Source: Zygnema cylindricum (lineage: Eukaryota > Streptophyta > Zygnematophyceae > Zygnematales > Zygnemataceae). Taken from it: 64,000 nucleotides of DNA. Position 1 is the first letter of the stretch, and the number at the start of each line of letters is the position of its first letter. The translations under genes and the position numbers were made by a program. The stretch lies in assembly GCA_037447655.1 (NCBI GenBank), contig JBBHKE010002842.1:316286-380285 (forward strand), in the 5' to 3' direction. The notes under the pieces were generated by a model. That model worked only from the letters and a program-made list of their open reading frames with translations. It was not told where the DNA came from and did no database searches. This document shows positions 22,761 through 37,700 of the stretch, piece after piece.

Positions 22761-25700
22761 TTACCTTGGTCCACTAACAACGCTCCGACCAACAATACTG
22801 AGACCGGTCGTATTATCGGACACAGACGATAAAAACGTTCCACTTTGGAAATCATCCATGGCGTTAAGCAAATCGTGTTGGTCGATAGTGATGTCATCAA
22901 CGCCCTTCTGCCATATGTCCCATGTGTTGTCGAGCCCTTCTCCATTCAAAAGTTGAATGCAATCGGCCATGGTGGGCCTCTCCCTCGGATCTTCGGAAAG
23001 ACAAAGCATGGCCACTTGCATGAGTCCCTTAATGGGCTGCAAGTCATATTGTCCATTTAGGACATTCAAGTCCATCATGAGAAGCTCCAAATCGACAAGT
23101 TGAGAAGCGAGTCCTTGTTCAAACATGTCAACCACCTGCAAACGACGACAAAATTATAGGCTAACATATTAGGTCTATCGTAGGTTGTTTAGTGACACTG
23201 GGTTTTAAACAAACTAATAAGTTTTTGATTTCGTAATGATAGGCTACTCCCAGGTGACGGCAAAAAACTTGGTACATCGAAAATCGCTACTAAGAGTAAA
23301 GAAATAAGTAGAATCAATGCAAAATTGGTATTAATGATTTAGAAATTTTAGGTACATTTGATGTGGACGATTTATGACTGTTTGAGGAATTAGTGCATTA
23401 TTATCACGATGCAGTGTAATGCCCCTTATAAGACAAGAAGTAAAAAGCACAAGAAACATACATTCACCGCCAGTGGAAGAAGGTAGGATTAGGGTTTTGG
23501 AAAAAAATATTTTCCAGGGACTCGACCAGAAAGGTAACGGTTTTGGAGGCTTACCCAATCCCTCAATAAATGATCTTCTTGAGGTTGGGCCGCGAGGTAC
23601 GTCGCGTCGCGTCCAGTAATCATTTCCAAGAGAAAAACTCCAAAACCATAAACATCGGTTTTTTCGCTCACATGGCCATTCAAAATGTATTCTGTCCCTC
23701 ACAATAAACCATCACTCACGTGCATTATTAGACTAACACACATTAAAGCGTCAAAGAAAATGCATCTTAAGAAAGCGTTGTTCTGATTATACAACAGGGT
23801 CTTTGCAAAAAAAAGAGGATTTGTCCCAAAAAAAAGAGGATTTGTCGCAAAAAAAAGGATGTCTTATCTACACGAGAGTAAGGAACCATGAAGAGTAACA
23901 GTCACAATGTGTGATCCATGCAATTCTGGGATTTGTTAAGTTTGCCAACCACAGCAGATTCATTAAGGGGATTAAGAATGAGATCACTCATGCTATTACG
24001 AGTGACCCAAAAAGCTTTTCGAGACAAAAGCCACAGCCTTTCTGAGTTTACTCACACTCAAATGAACAAAAAATCTCTCAAACAAAGAAATTAAGGAAAT
24101 TTCAAAACAATTAGAGTTAATGACACCCACGACTCCTTTGTTTGATCTAAATACAAATGATGGTGTCCAAAATCAGTACGATTGATTCTAATTCCACGTT
24201 AATACTAAAAATTTCTTCATGTCAATAGCGATGAAATGAGTAGCTTCAACATTACCCAAAAAAAAGGCAAAAATAAATAAAACCCACCAGGAGCAATGTG
24301 TCCAAATGTGCCCTGTACTGCTGTTGTGACATGTGTCTCATCACCCTGGATAAGCTTTGCGAGTCCAAAATCTCCCACAACAGCGGTATAATTTTCCGTC
24401 AGAAGGATATTTGCAGCCTGTGAGACAAGCACAGGATTTTCATAAGAGCATTTTAGGGTTTCTAAGAATTTTCAGGTCTATCCAAGTCCCATTATCACAA
24501 GTATTTCGGATACAAACCATTGAAACATGGAAAACCATTAGGGTTTGAACTACAAAAATGTTCATGTGTCATATTTATCATTCTTTTTAAGGTACAAACA
24601 TGTTCATCTGTTTTCTTGTCCCATTATTCATCTTCACAAAAATTCCACACACAAAGCAAATTTATATGATATTTGAAAATGTTTATCCTCTATGAAATTC
24701 GAAAAATATCCAACAAAATCAGCATTAATGGCAGGTATTAAAAAATGCTCCGTGGATGTGCTTAGTTCTTTTCAATCTATTCACTTCACGATGTAAAAAC
24801 ATCAGGTGAGACATTAAAAGAGTTGTTTCTCAACAACAAACTCGCCTTCGCACCAATAGACAAATGCCAGAAAAACTTCTCAGAGGAATCCCACGTGTAT
24901 CTATGTCCAAAGCATCTATACTTAATGTGCAGGTTTACTTACAACTTCAAACAGAATAAAAATTTCGAGTCAACACCATAGTGCTTATAATAATGAACTT
25001 CAAATAATTACTCCACGAGGTGTTCAATAATTACAATGACCCCAAACCCAAAGTACAAAAAAATAAGCCGACATGTTCAAATGGCTAGAAATTATGCCAT
25101 GCCAATCTCGGTTAAGTAGCGTAATCTGTGCGGTTTAACAGACTTTCTGCTTCATGTCGTGTTCGAAAAGTGCAAACATTTCAAATGATATTAACGAACC
25201 GTGCCTAAATTTCTCATGGTTAAAATTTCACGGGGCCAATATTTTTCGTTCATTTATTTCATCTATATCTCTAACAATAGCATTGTACTCCACGTGTCCA
25301 CTACTTGCGGCCAAAAAAAAAACAGATTCTAAAAAAGGCTTTACTCATGGTTTAGTCGGGCAGAGATTTTCAATATTCCGCCGATGGCCTAAGTATAAAT
25401 GTTCGCATAACTTAAATGCAGGTGCTATGTACCTGATTACGGAATTTATGCTATACCCTATGTAAAATAAAGTAAGTGGAACCGCTCAATACACTGTTCA
25501 ACCATCGATGAATAATGTGCTGAATGGTTTCTTAAGAAAGCTTTCAAACAATTGAAAATGATGCTGAACCATGAGGTTCAATGTTATGGGCACTACAATA
25601 ATATACCCTGACGAAGTATCCATTCAAATACTCTGTTGACACAAAGAGGCTATTGATAGTATATATTTTAAAACTGAATGTAGAACGTTCACTTATAACA

Positions 25701-28700
25701 TAGTGAATTGTACCTTCACATCCCGATGAAGAATTCGAGAGTCACATTGGTCGTGAAGATATGCAAGTCCCTCACCAGCTCCAATTGCAGCTTTCATTCG
25801 CTTCTCTAAAGACAACGGCTTCTTTCCTCCTAAACGATAACCTGATTTAAGGGACAAACATGGCACAAAACAAAAAGAATATAAAAAAAAGGTAATCAAA
25901 AACAAAATTCTATAAGCAAAGGAAGTTGAACAAAACAGCTGAAAGTGGCGAATTCACAGCCAGCAATAGTGTGGAGAGCTCTAAGCCACTTTATAAGAGA
26001 ATAAAAATGGACAAGTATACGAAGATAATACTACCAACTTAATCCTGTATGCTTTACGTCCCATCACACGATATGGTTTTATCAGCACCAAACGAATTCG
26101 TAGAGAGCAGTAAGCGTGCCTCACTGCCCCTACCATTATTATTTATAATATAACTTTTTATAGTCAACACTAAAGAATGTTCTCAAAACTAAGCGATTGA
26201 AAGTGTACTATAACTTTCCGGTTTTGGATTTCAAAGCAAATGGATAGGAGCCCAAAATAACAGCATGACAAAACTGAGAAGCTCACCTTGCATATGGTCT
26301 GCGACAGATCCGTTTGGCATAAAAGGAAACACTAAAATCCTTTCCCCATTCTCAACACAGAAACCCTCGAGTTTCAAAACATTTCGGTGGACGGCTCGAC
26401 TGATAAGATCCACCTCATTCAAGAATGTCACCATTTCTCCACGACCAATTCGCCACTCCTGTGGAAAAAATAACATAAAAAGGCAATTGATAACACAGAT
26501 TAATTGCCAATCATATCCACACAGAACAATGTTTCCATAGATTCTTGAACTTAAGAACCTGCCAAGAAAAAATGACAAATGATCGGTAAGTATCAGCTCT
26601 GGCCTGTCCAGGAAAAAAGAAAGGAAAAACTTACTACAAAAACAAAGGAAAGGAAAAAAACAGAAAACGTATACGCATACACAAAGGCATGGAAAGTGAA
26701 TTCAAACATTAAAACTGAGAACAAAATCAATTCACGCTACAAGCTTAATAAAAGAGCCGTACCTATGTCAATCAATAGAGTAGCCAGGAAAATTGGGAGA
26801 AAGCCAAGAACAGTATGGTTAAAATAGTAAGAATTGGGCACTAATGTTCACTAACCTTAATTCGTTTTACCGCATGCTCTGACCCGTCTCGAAATTTCCC
26901 TTTGAAAACCTCGGCATATCCTCCCTCTCCCAATTTCTTCTTCAAGTCGAAGTTATCTGTGGCGGTTATGATTTCCTGAAGGGTGTATCGGTGAATTCGG
27001 GAAAGGTCTAACCCGGTCACACCAGCTGCCACATCACCAGTGGCAGTGTCAGGAACCAGTTTTTTAGTTGAAAATTTACAAATGAGGGTGTGGTAAATCT
27101 TGAGAAAATCTGCCCATTTCACTGTTCAAAATTACTTACCAACATAGCAACGGCTTTTCCTCTGGACGAACAAATAATTAGGGTGCACCCACGTCATTAA
27201 TAGTAAGAAAAACAGGGATATAAAATATCCGTGTAGATTATAAGCTCTTCTATTGTGTAAATGAATTTGAGCTTTCATATAATTGGTCCCTCCATATAAA
27301 TTCAGTACATGGTGATATTCCTCATCCATGACGCTCAAAGTTCCTTCCATTGACAAAAGAAGAGAAATCTGGACTAAAAGAAAATAGGTTCTAAGCTGTA
27401 CTGAAAAGCTAAAAAGGTCTCCAAGAGGCCTCTAGCTCATACAAAAGAATTAGGAGTGAAATGCTGAGCAGATCTACTACAGCGAAGTCGTCCATAATTG
27501 GGCAAAAATAGCAGGTGTCAATATAAACATCCCAGCCTTCAAGCAAACTACTGCAACTACATACATTGCCGGAAGTATTACAGCAAGTTACTACTGGAGA
27601 TAATACTGGACATACATGCACTTGTATCGTAACCAACATTTGAAAAACCACTGACTTGAAATTTTCCGTTAGACGGAAATTTACCTTCAATATCTTGGAT
27701 TTCCTCGTTGCTAAGTCGCTTGAAACCTCCTCCTCTACTGCAGTAACAGTAAGCCAACAGTGCTACCAACAGACCCGCAACAAGTAGCATGGAACCCCCA
27801 ACAGCAGCTCCAACTATTACACCCAGATTAGACTTCTTCTTAGACGGAGGTGGAGGAGGTGATAAGGCGACATAACCACCTGCAATAACTTCCAGAGGCA
27901 TTATTCAGACAGTCGTCCCACGTGAATCTATATAAAGAAAATCCTTTATGGAAACGACAGCTACCACGTCTCTTTTTCAGTGATTCCTCTAAGAACTTCA
28001 CTGAATGAGACGAGAAATTTGGGGGTTAGCTTTGCTTAAACTGATGGAGAGCGTTTGAGAAATAGCAATAGCATGTTTTCTGCATCTGAAGTTAATTGCT
28101 CAATATAAACACAATATACTTCAGAAACGGGTTATTTCCACGTTTGAAAAGGCATTCTTTTCATACTTACAAGGCACCAGCATCACATCCCAAAACCCAA
28201 TAAAAAAGTACCAAATAAAGGTACAGCGGTACTAAGGTAATAAAGATATTTTTAATCACATGCCTGTGTCGCATTGGGGAAAATCTGCTGACGTGGTATT
28301 GGTCGAGGCGGGAATTTCAATGAAGCTGCACAGAAGCGATTCACAAAATGACATCTGTCAAATAATAATCACCTAGCATAGACAGACATAAGACGGACCT
28401 TCTCATTTGAATGGTAGCTTCAGTTTTTATCGATAACTAAACCAAAACACAAACTTGCCTTCCCTTCAAAAGGTATTCCAGACACCTCTGAGACAACAAT
28501 CTAATCTGAAAGGTACTCAAGCTGTTAGTGCTTTTGAAGAGCTCAATCTGCCATCATTTGTACAATATTTGATACACCATCAAATTAACAGAAAGTGTTA
28601 TTTAAATAACGATAGAAAAGGCAGGTTTTAAAGTACCTCGAGTAGCAGAACGCACGCCGGACAGATAAAGGAAGTGAATCAAATCCATTGTATGAAAAAT

Positions 28701-31700
28701 TTCTGTAAAACAAGCGAAAACTCAGGCATAATACAATGATAAGCTGGCATTCTGTACCAACATTGAAGGGTTGAAGACATTTCACATTCTTCCGCCACCC
28801 CGCCTCCAACCTCTTGATCAATGCTACTCTAGCCCTCTCTCTCTCCCTTTCCCTCTCCTCTCCCTCTCCCCCCCCCCCACGCCCCCCCACCCACTGTCCT
28901 CCCCTTCCCTCCCTTTACTTGTTTAAACAATCACACAATTCCCATGGCTATAAGAATAGTTCCAAACGTAAAATAAAAATTTATGATGGCAACCAGACTT
29001 GAGGCATGTCTCAACTCTCTCTGCTCTGTCTCTTTCCTACTAAGATAAGTTTACAAGAGGCATGATGTGCGAAGCAATGATCTCTTACTTTTTTTTTAAG
29101 CATCCTCTAATTGCCAATAGCTCACCAGTATGAGCAACCTAAAATTTAGATCATTGAATTAATCTTTTCATTGAAACTAAGTCCGGACTACTAATAAACT
29201 TGAGCAGAAAAGAGAAGTAACTCACGCAGTTTTAAGTAACGGGGTGGTCCCAAAAGTGTCAGGAATTGCCCCAGTGAGATTGTTGTTTTTGACGTCGAAA
29301 ATTGTCAGGTTTTGCAGTGAACCTAAACTGAGGGGCTGCGACCAGAAAACCAGATAGGACGAGACATCATTCGAGGGTTCAATAAAACTGGACAGTGTAG
29401 AAGGGGGAAAAGGGCATGAAAAAACACCTAACTATGAATCTCAATTACAATGAAGACCTAATAATGACTGAAATGAAATAACAACGAACACACCCTTTCT
29501 GTAAAGCCTACAGACATATAGCAGTTGCTTTAATCAGAAAATCGGCTCAAAATCAGAAAATACCATATTCATATGCCCATTATAAAAGTTGCAAAAGAAT
29601 TTTTCAGTAGAAAATCGAGAATACAAAGACCAGGCTTCTAATCGTAATAATTGCCTTTATTCATTGCAACAAGCAGTTGAATTATAATGATCAAGGCCAC
29701 GCTAATAATAACTTCCAATTGGTCTTATTCCCTTATAGTGTTTCTCTCGGGCATTTTGTGTATCCTTCAGCTACTTAGCGTTCACAGACAGGCTTTTTAA
29801 TAAGGCAAGATTTTCAAAACTTACCAAAAACCCTGTAAAGTTATTTCCATCCAGACGGCTGCAATGATAAGCCAAACCCAACACAGCTGATTGTGAGAAA
29901 CATCATAAAACAGAAGAGTGCAAAATTGTCCTGATACAGCTCAACGGAGAACTATAACTGGGTTTCCAAAAGGTAATGAGGAGTTTTCAGAATCCTTACA
30001 GAACTTCCAGAGTAGTTATCTCGCCGATCGTTTCGGTTAGAGTGCCGCCTAATCCAAGATTGGAAAGAGACCTGCATATCCACGAAAGGACTTTAAAGCT
30101 TGAGCAAAAATATTAGATAGACACCTGAATATGGACAAAAGGAGAATTCCTGAAACGCCTCCAGAAAAATTATGGACTGAACCAGTGGGGAACATCCGAG
30201 CACATGGACGATGGCTGAAAGACTGAAGCATAACGGCACCATTATCAATATTAGCAATACATTAATATTATGTATCGAAAATGGTGTTGTATCAGCATTG
30301 CTCTATTCACAAGCATACTTTTCAATTCTTACTAAAATCAGATTGACTTCTAGCATTTCCCAAATTGCAGATGAGCTTTCCCAGCAATAGTCAGGCCAGA
30401 CGATGAATGGTTATTAGTAATTTTTATGATGAGCCGATGAAACAAGTGATGAAAGAGCTACTGCAGGATACAGGGTGTAGGATATTTTGACAAGCCAGCA
30501 AAATTTTTCACTTTGATAAGTAACGAATACAGAGAAAGCTTCAGAGCGTACTCAGAGAGCCATGGATGAAAAATAGAGAATTATGGTTACATTTTTGATT
30601 TGCTTACATATTGGCCATGTATTGGATTTGGAAAATGCATAACTTCCCGGAATTAATAAAAAGACTTAAGTTAAAAAGACTGTTGACACATAATGTCTAA
30701 GATGTTGGTTTACATTCTCAAACGCCCTTTTGGCTCGTATTTTTTTTTTTTTTTTTTTTTTATGTTTTATATTTTTCAGTTTTCTATTTTTTGTTTTTTG
30801 GTGAGTATTTTCAGTTTCTGATTAGTTTTTTTCTATTTTATGTTTTCTATTTTATTTTCTGTTTTTTCTGTTTTCTGATTTCCATTTTCTGATTTTACTT
30901 TTTCTGTTTTATGTAACCTTTTTTCTAGTTTTTTTTGGTTGATTTTTGTTTTCCGTTCTGATTTTTTTTCAACACCTTCTTGGGAATTAGGTCGATTCCA
31001 AGAGGACTTGATGGAGAATATGGACCAAACCCATCTAATGTTTAACATGGACAACGGAAAAATATTGGGGTTAAGGGGCGATGAGGTCGTTAAGTACGGG
31101 GATGTTGCTAGCGGCGAAGAGTCAATGACGTTGATGGTGCGTCTCACCGGGGGAGTGAACGCCAAAATCGCAGCACCGATGATTATATTCACAAATTGTA
31201 ATAGAAGTTACCCAATGAGGGGTCTCCCAGACGACGTACCCAGTATGTTTCCTTAAAAGCCCATTTGTTATTTTTTTTTCAACTCTCTTCTTCGGCCCAA
31301 TGTTTTATGTTTTCTTTTCCCCTCTCCCTCCAATCATTTTCTGTCTTACATCATCCACATCATTTTTCGTCTTTCCTATTAACGCCCCTTCCTTTGTTCA
31401 ACATTTACAATTGTAAGGGTTTGTTACCGCACCGGCCCCAAAGGTTGGAACGATAAAACGGTTTTCCCCCAATGGGTTGAAGACCACAGATCTTACCAAG
31501 GGGATCGTGAAAGCCGAGAGAAGGTTATTTTCCTCTACAATTGTGGCAGCCATAATATGTTGGAGGAGTAAAGTCGGGTGTTGCTCGCCAAACGAACAAT
31601 CCTCCACTTTTTCCCACCATGTGCTACACACCTTGTGCAGCCTGCAGATTCCTTTGTGATTTCAAAGATCAAGGAGGTATGGAGTAGAAAGTGGGAGGCT

Positions 31701-34700
31701 TGGAAGGTGGATGCGATCCGTGACGAGCAATGGGGGGAACCGAGTAACAAAGGTTATTCGGGAAAACTAAAGGGGCCGGGGAAAGAATTTTTCCTGAGGT
31801 TGGCACGTGACTCCATTCGCGAGGTCAACGCAATGAAGGATAAGAATGGGATAGGGTACGCTAGAAAAGCGATGATTCAATGTGGGTTGTCCTTGAAAAA
31901 TGGGAAATGGGAGGAGAGTATGTTGACTGAGCAGTTGAAATGCATTATAATGAAATGGCGAAATTACTTTGAGGGCGATGAGGTGCCACTTCCCAGCGTA
32001 AGGGCACGCGAATTTCTCCAAGGCATGCGAGATGCCGACACTCATGAAGACGAGGTCACCGAAAGAGACTTAGTGGACAATCTCGTATAATCTATTTTCA
32101 GCAATATTAATGAATAGGAAATTTAGGGAGTGAGGGGGGGCAGTAGTATTTTAGTATTAGTTTGTTTTTATTGTATTTTTTCTTATTTTTAGTTTCATTT
32201 GCGATGGTTGGTTATTTTTTTTTAGTATTAGTATGATTTTTGTTTTTTCTTTTTTTTTATGCTTCGTTTGCGAAGCTTGGTTATTGTTTGTATACGAATT
32301 TTACGGTAATAAATATTATTTCAAACCTTTTTTTTCAGTGTTTTTTTCATAAGATTGTATAGAAAAATGTATAAAGACATTGATTTATCATGATGTTGCG
32401 TGTTTGCATGGAGTATTCTTTTGTCTTCTTAAATTTCCCACTCTCTTTGACTGTATTTTTTTCTTCCACAATGGTGGAATTTGAGGCAGTTTCGTTGATG
32501 AATGGAAAAATGTAATCCGAACATTCGGCAAAACACCATGTTTTCCTTATAGTGGCTAATCCCACGTGTATCTATGTCCAAAGCATCTATACTTAATGTG
32601 CAGGTTTACTTACAACTTCAAACAGAATAAAAATTTCGAGTCAACACCATAGTGCTTATAATAATGAACTTCAAATAATTACTCCACGAGGTGTTCAATA
32701 ATTACAATGACCCCAAACCCAAAGTACAAAAAAATAAGCCGACATGTTCAAATGGCTAGAAATTATGCCATGCCAATCTCGGTTAAGTAGCGTAATCTGT
32801 GCGGTTTAACAGACTTTCTGCTTCATGTCGTGTTCGAAAAGTGCAAACATTTCAAATGATATTAACGAACCGTGCCTAAATTTCTCATGGTTAAAATTTC
32901 ACGGGGCCAATATTTTTCGTTCATTTATTTCATCTATATCTCTAACAATAGCATTGTACTCCACGTGTCCACTACTTGCGGCCAAAAAAAAAACAGATTC
33001 TAAAAAAGGCTTTACTCATGGTTTAGTCGGGCAGAGATTTTCAATATTCCGCCGATGGCCTAAGTATAAATGTTCGCATAACTTAAATGCAGGTGCTATG
33101 TACCTGATTACGGAATTTATGCTATACCCTATGTAAAATAAAGTAAGTGGAACCGCTCAATACACTGTTCAACCATCGATGAATAATGTGCTGAATGGTT
33201 TCTTAAGAAAGCTTTCAAACAATTGAAAATGATGCTGAACCATGAGGTTCAATGTTATGGGCACTACAATAATATACCCTGACGAAGTATCCATTCAAAT
33301 ACTCTGTTGACACAAAGAGGCTATTGATAGTATATATTTTAAAACTGAATGTAGAACGTTCACTTATAACATAGTGAATTGTACCTTCACATCCCGATGA
33401 AGAATTCGAGAGTCACATTGGTCGTGAAGATATGCAAGTCCCTCACCAGCTCCAATTGCAGCTTTCATTCGCTTCTCTAAAGACAACGGCTTCTTTCCTC
33501 CTAAACGATAACCTGATTTAAGGGACAAACATGGCACAAAACAAAAAGAATATAAAAAAAAGGTAATCAAAAACAAAATTCTATAAGCAAAGGAAGTTGA
33601 ACAAAACAGCTGAAAGTGGCGAATTCACAGCCAGCAATAGTGTGGAGAGCTCTAAGCCACTTTATAAGAGAATAAAAATGGACAAGTATACGAAGATAAT
33701 ACTACCAACTTAATCCTGTATGCTTTACGTCCCATCACACGATATGGTTTTATCAGCACCAAACGAATTCGTAGAGAGCAGTAAGCGTGCCTCACTGCCC
33801 CTACCATTATTATTTATAATATAACTTTTTATAGTCAACACTAAAGAATGTTCTCAAAACTAAGCGATTGAAAGTGTACTATAACTTTCCGGTTTTGGAT
33901 TTCAAAGCAAATGGATAGGAGCCCAAAATAACAGCATGACAAAACTGAGAAGCTCACCTTGCATATGGTCTGCGACAGATCCGTTTGGCATAAAAGGAAA
34001 CACTAAAATCCTTTCCCCATTCTCAACACAGAAACCCTCGAGTTTCAAAACATTTCGGTGGACGGCTCGACTGATAAGATCCACCTCATTCAAGAATGTC
34101 ACCATTTCTCCACGACCAATTCGCCACTCCTGTGGAAAAAATAACATAAAAAGGCAATTGATAACACAGATTAATTGCCAATCATATCCACACAGAACAA
34201 TGTTTCCATAGATTCTTGAACTTAAGAACCTGCCAAGAAAAAATGACAAATGATCGGTAAGTATCAGCTCTGGCCTGTCCAGGAAAAAAGAAAGGAAAAA
34301 CTTACTACAAAAACAAAGGAAAGGAAAAAAACAGAAAACGTATACGCATACACAAAGGCATGGAAAGTGAATTCAAACATTAAAACTGAGAACAAAATCA
34401 ATTCACGCTACAAGCTTAATAAAAGAGCCGTACCTATGTCAATCAATAGAGTAGCCAGGAAAATTGGGAGAAAGCCAAGAACAGTATGGTTAAAATAGTA
34501 AGAATTGGGCACTAATGTTCACTAACCTTAATTCGTTTTACCGCATGCTCTGACCCGTCTCGAAATTTCCCTTTGAAAACCTCGGCATATCCTCCCTCTC
34601 CCAATTTCTTCTTCAAGTCGAAGTTATCTGTGGCGGTTATGATTTCCTGAAGGGTGTATCGGTGAATTCGGGAAAGGTCTAACCCGGTCACACCAGCTGC

Positions 34701-37700
34701 CACATCACCAGTGGCAGTGTCAGGAACCAGTTTTTTAGTTGAAAATTTACAAATGAGGGTGTGGTAAATCTTGAGAAAATCTGCCCATTTCACTGTTCAA
34801 AATTACTTACCAACATAGCAACGGCTTTTCCTCTGGACGAACAAATAATTAGGGTGCACCCACGTCATTAATAGTAAGAAAAACAGGGATATAAAATATC
34901 CGTGTAGATTATAAGCTCTTCTATTGTGTAAATGAATTTGAGCTTTCATATAATTGGTCCCTCCATATAAATTCAGTACATGGTGATATTCCTCATCCAT
35001 GACGCTCAAAGTTCCTTCCATTGACAAAAGAAGAGAAATCTGGACTAAAAGAAAATAGGTTCTAAGCTGTACTGAAAAGCTAAAAAGGTCTCCAAGAGGC
35101 CTCTAGCTCATACAAAAGAATTAGGAGTGAAATGCTGAGCAGATCTACTACAGCGAAGTCGTCCATAATTGGGCAAAAATAGCAGGTGTCAATATAAACA
35201 TCCCAGCCTTCAAGCAAACTACTGCAACTACATACATTGCCGGAAGTATTACAGCAAGTTACTACTGGAGATAATACTGGACATACATGCACTTGTATCG
35301 TAACCAACATTTGAAAAACCACTGACTTGAAATTTTCCGTTAGACGGAAATTTACCTTCAATATCTTGGATTTCCTCGTTGCTAAGTCGCTTGAAACCTC
35401 CTCCTCTACTGCAGTAACAGTAAGCCAACAGTGCTACCAACAGACCCGCAACAAGTAGCATGGAACCCCCAACAGCAGCTCCAACTATTACACCCAGATT
35501 AGACTTCTTCTTAGACGGAGGTGGAGGAGGTGATAAGGCGACATAACCACCTGCAATAACTTCCAGAGGCATTATTCAGACAGTCGTCCCACGTGAATCT
35601 ATATAAAGAAAATCCTTTATGGAAACGACAGCTACCACGTCTCTTTTTCAGTGATTCCTCTAAGAACTTCACTGAATGAGACGAGAAATTTGGGGGTTAG
35701 CTTTGCTTAAACTGATGGAGAGCGTTTGAGAAATAGCAATAGCATGTTTTCTGCATCTGAAGTTAATTGCTCAATATAAACACAATATACTTCAGAAACG
35801 GGTTATTTCCACGTTTGAAAAGGCATTCTTTTCATACTTACAAGGCACCAGCATCACATCCCAAAACCCAATAAAAAAGTACCAAATAAAGGTACAGCGG
35901 TACTAAGGTAATAAAGATATTTTTAATCACATGCCTGTGTCGCATTGGGGAAAATCTGCTGACGTGGTATTGGTCGAGGCGGGAATTTCAATGAAGCTGC
36001 ACAGAAGCGATTCACAAAATGACATCTGTCAAATAATAATCACCTAGCATAGACAGACATAAGACGGACCTTCTCATTTGAATGGTAGCTTCAGTTTTTA
36101 TCGATAACTAAACCAAAACACAAACTTGCCTTCCCTTCAAAAGGTATTCCAGACACCTCTGAGACAACAATCTAATCTGAAAGGTACTCAAGCTGTTAGT
36201 GCTTTTGAAGAGCTCAATCTGCCATCATTTGTACAATATTTGATACACCATCAAATTAACAGAAAGTGTTATTTAAATAACGATAGAAAAGGCAGGTTTT
36301 AAAGTACCTCGAGTAGCAGAACGCACGCCGGACAGATAAAGGAAGTGAATCAAATCCATTGTATGAAAAATTTCTGTAAAACAAGCGAAAACTCAGGCAT
36401 AATACAATGATAAGCTGGCATTCTGTACCAACATTGAAGGGTTGAAGACATTTCACATTCTTCCGCCACCCCGCCTCCAACCTCTTGATCAATGCTACTC
36501 TAGCCCTCTCTCTCTCCCTTTCCCTCTCCTCTCCCTCTCCCCCCCCCCCCCACGCCCCCCCACCCACTGTCCTCCCCTTCCCTCCCTTTACTTGTTTAAA
36601 CAATCACACAATTCCCATGGCTATAAGAATAGTTCCAAACGTAAAATAAAAATTTATGATGGCAACCAGACTTGAGGCATGTCTCAACTCTCTCTGCTCT
36701 GTCTCTTTCCTACTAAGATAAGTTTACAAGAGGCATGATGTGCGAAGCAATGATCTCTTACTTTTTTTTTAAGCATCCTCTAATTGCCAATAGCTCACCA
36801 GTATGAGCAACCTAAAATTTAGATCATTGAATTAATCTTTTCATTGAAACTAAGTCCGGACTACTAATAAACTTGAGCAGAAAAGAGAAGTAACTCACGC
36901 AGTTTTAAGTAACGGGGTGGTCCCAAAAGTGTCAGGAATTGCCCCAGTGAGATTGTTGTTTTTGACGTCGAAAATTGTCAGGTTTTGCAGTGAACCTAAA
37001 CTGAGGGGCTGCGACCAGAAAACCAGATAGGACGAGACATCATTCGAGGGTTCAATAAAACTGGACAGTGTAGAAGGGGGAAAAGGGCATGAAAAAACAC
37101 CTAACTATGAATCTCAATTACAATGAAGACCTAATAATGACTGAAATGAAATAACAACGAACACACCCTTTCTGTAAAGCCTACAGACATATAGCAGTTG
37201 CTTTAATCAGAAAATCGGCTCAAAATCAGAAAATACCATATTCATATGCCCATTATAAAAGTTGCAAAAGAATTTTTCAGTAGAAAATCGAGAATACAAA
37301 GACCAGGCTTCTAATCGTAATAATTGCCTTTATTCATTGCAACAAGCAGTTGAATTATAATGATCAAGGCCACGCTAATAATAACTTCCAATTGGTCTTA
37401 TTCCCTTATAGTGTTTCTCTCGGGCATTTTGTGTATCCTTCAGCTACTTAGCGTTCACAGACAGGCTTTTTAATAAGGCAAGATTTTCAAAACTTACCAA
37501 AAACCCTGTAAAGTTATTTCCATCCAGACGGCTGCAATGATAAGCCAAACCCAACACAGCTGATTGTGAGAAACATCATAAAACAGAAGAGTGCAAAATT
37601 GTCCTGATACAGCTCAACGGAGAACTATAACTGGGTTTCCAAAAGGTAATGAGGAGTTTTCAGAATCCTTACAGAACTTCCAGAGTAGTTATCTCGCCGA

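Noticed and set aside
30833-31192. Minus-strand Lys/Glu-rich frame
   Set aside because: Antisense of T-rich sequence and of the transposase fragment, which has recognisable motifs on the plus strand.
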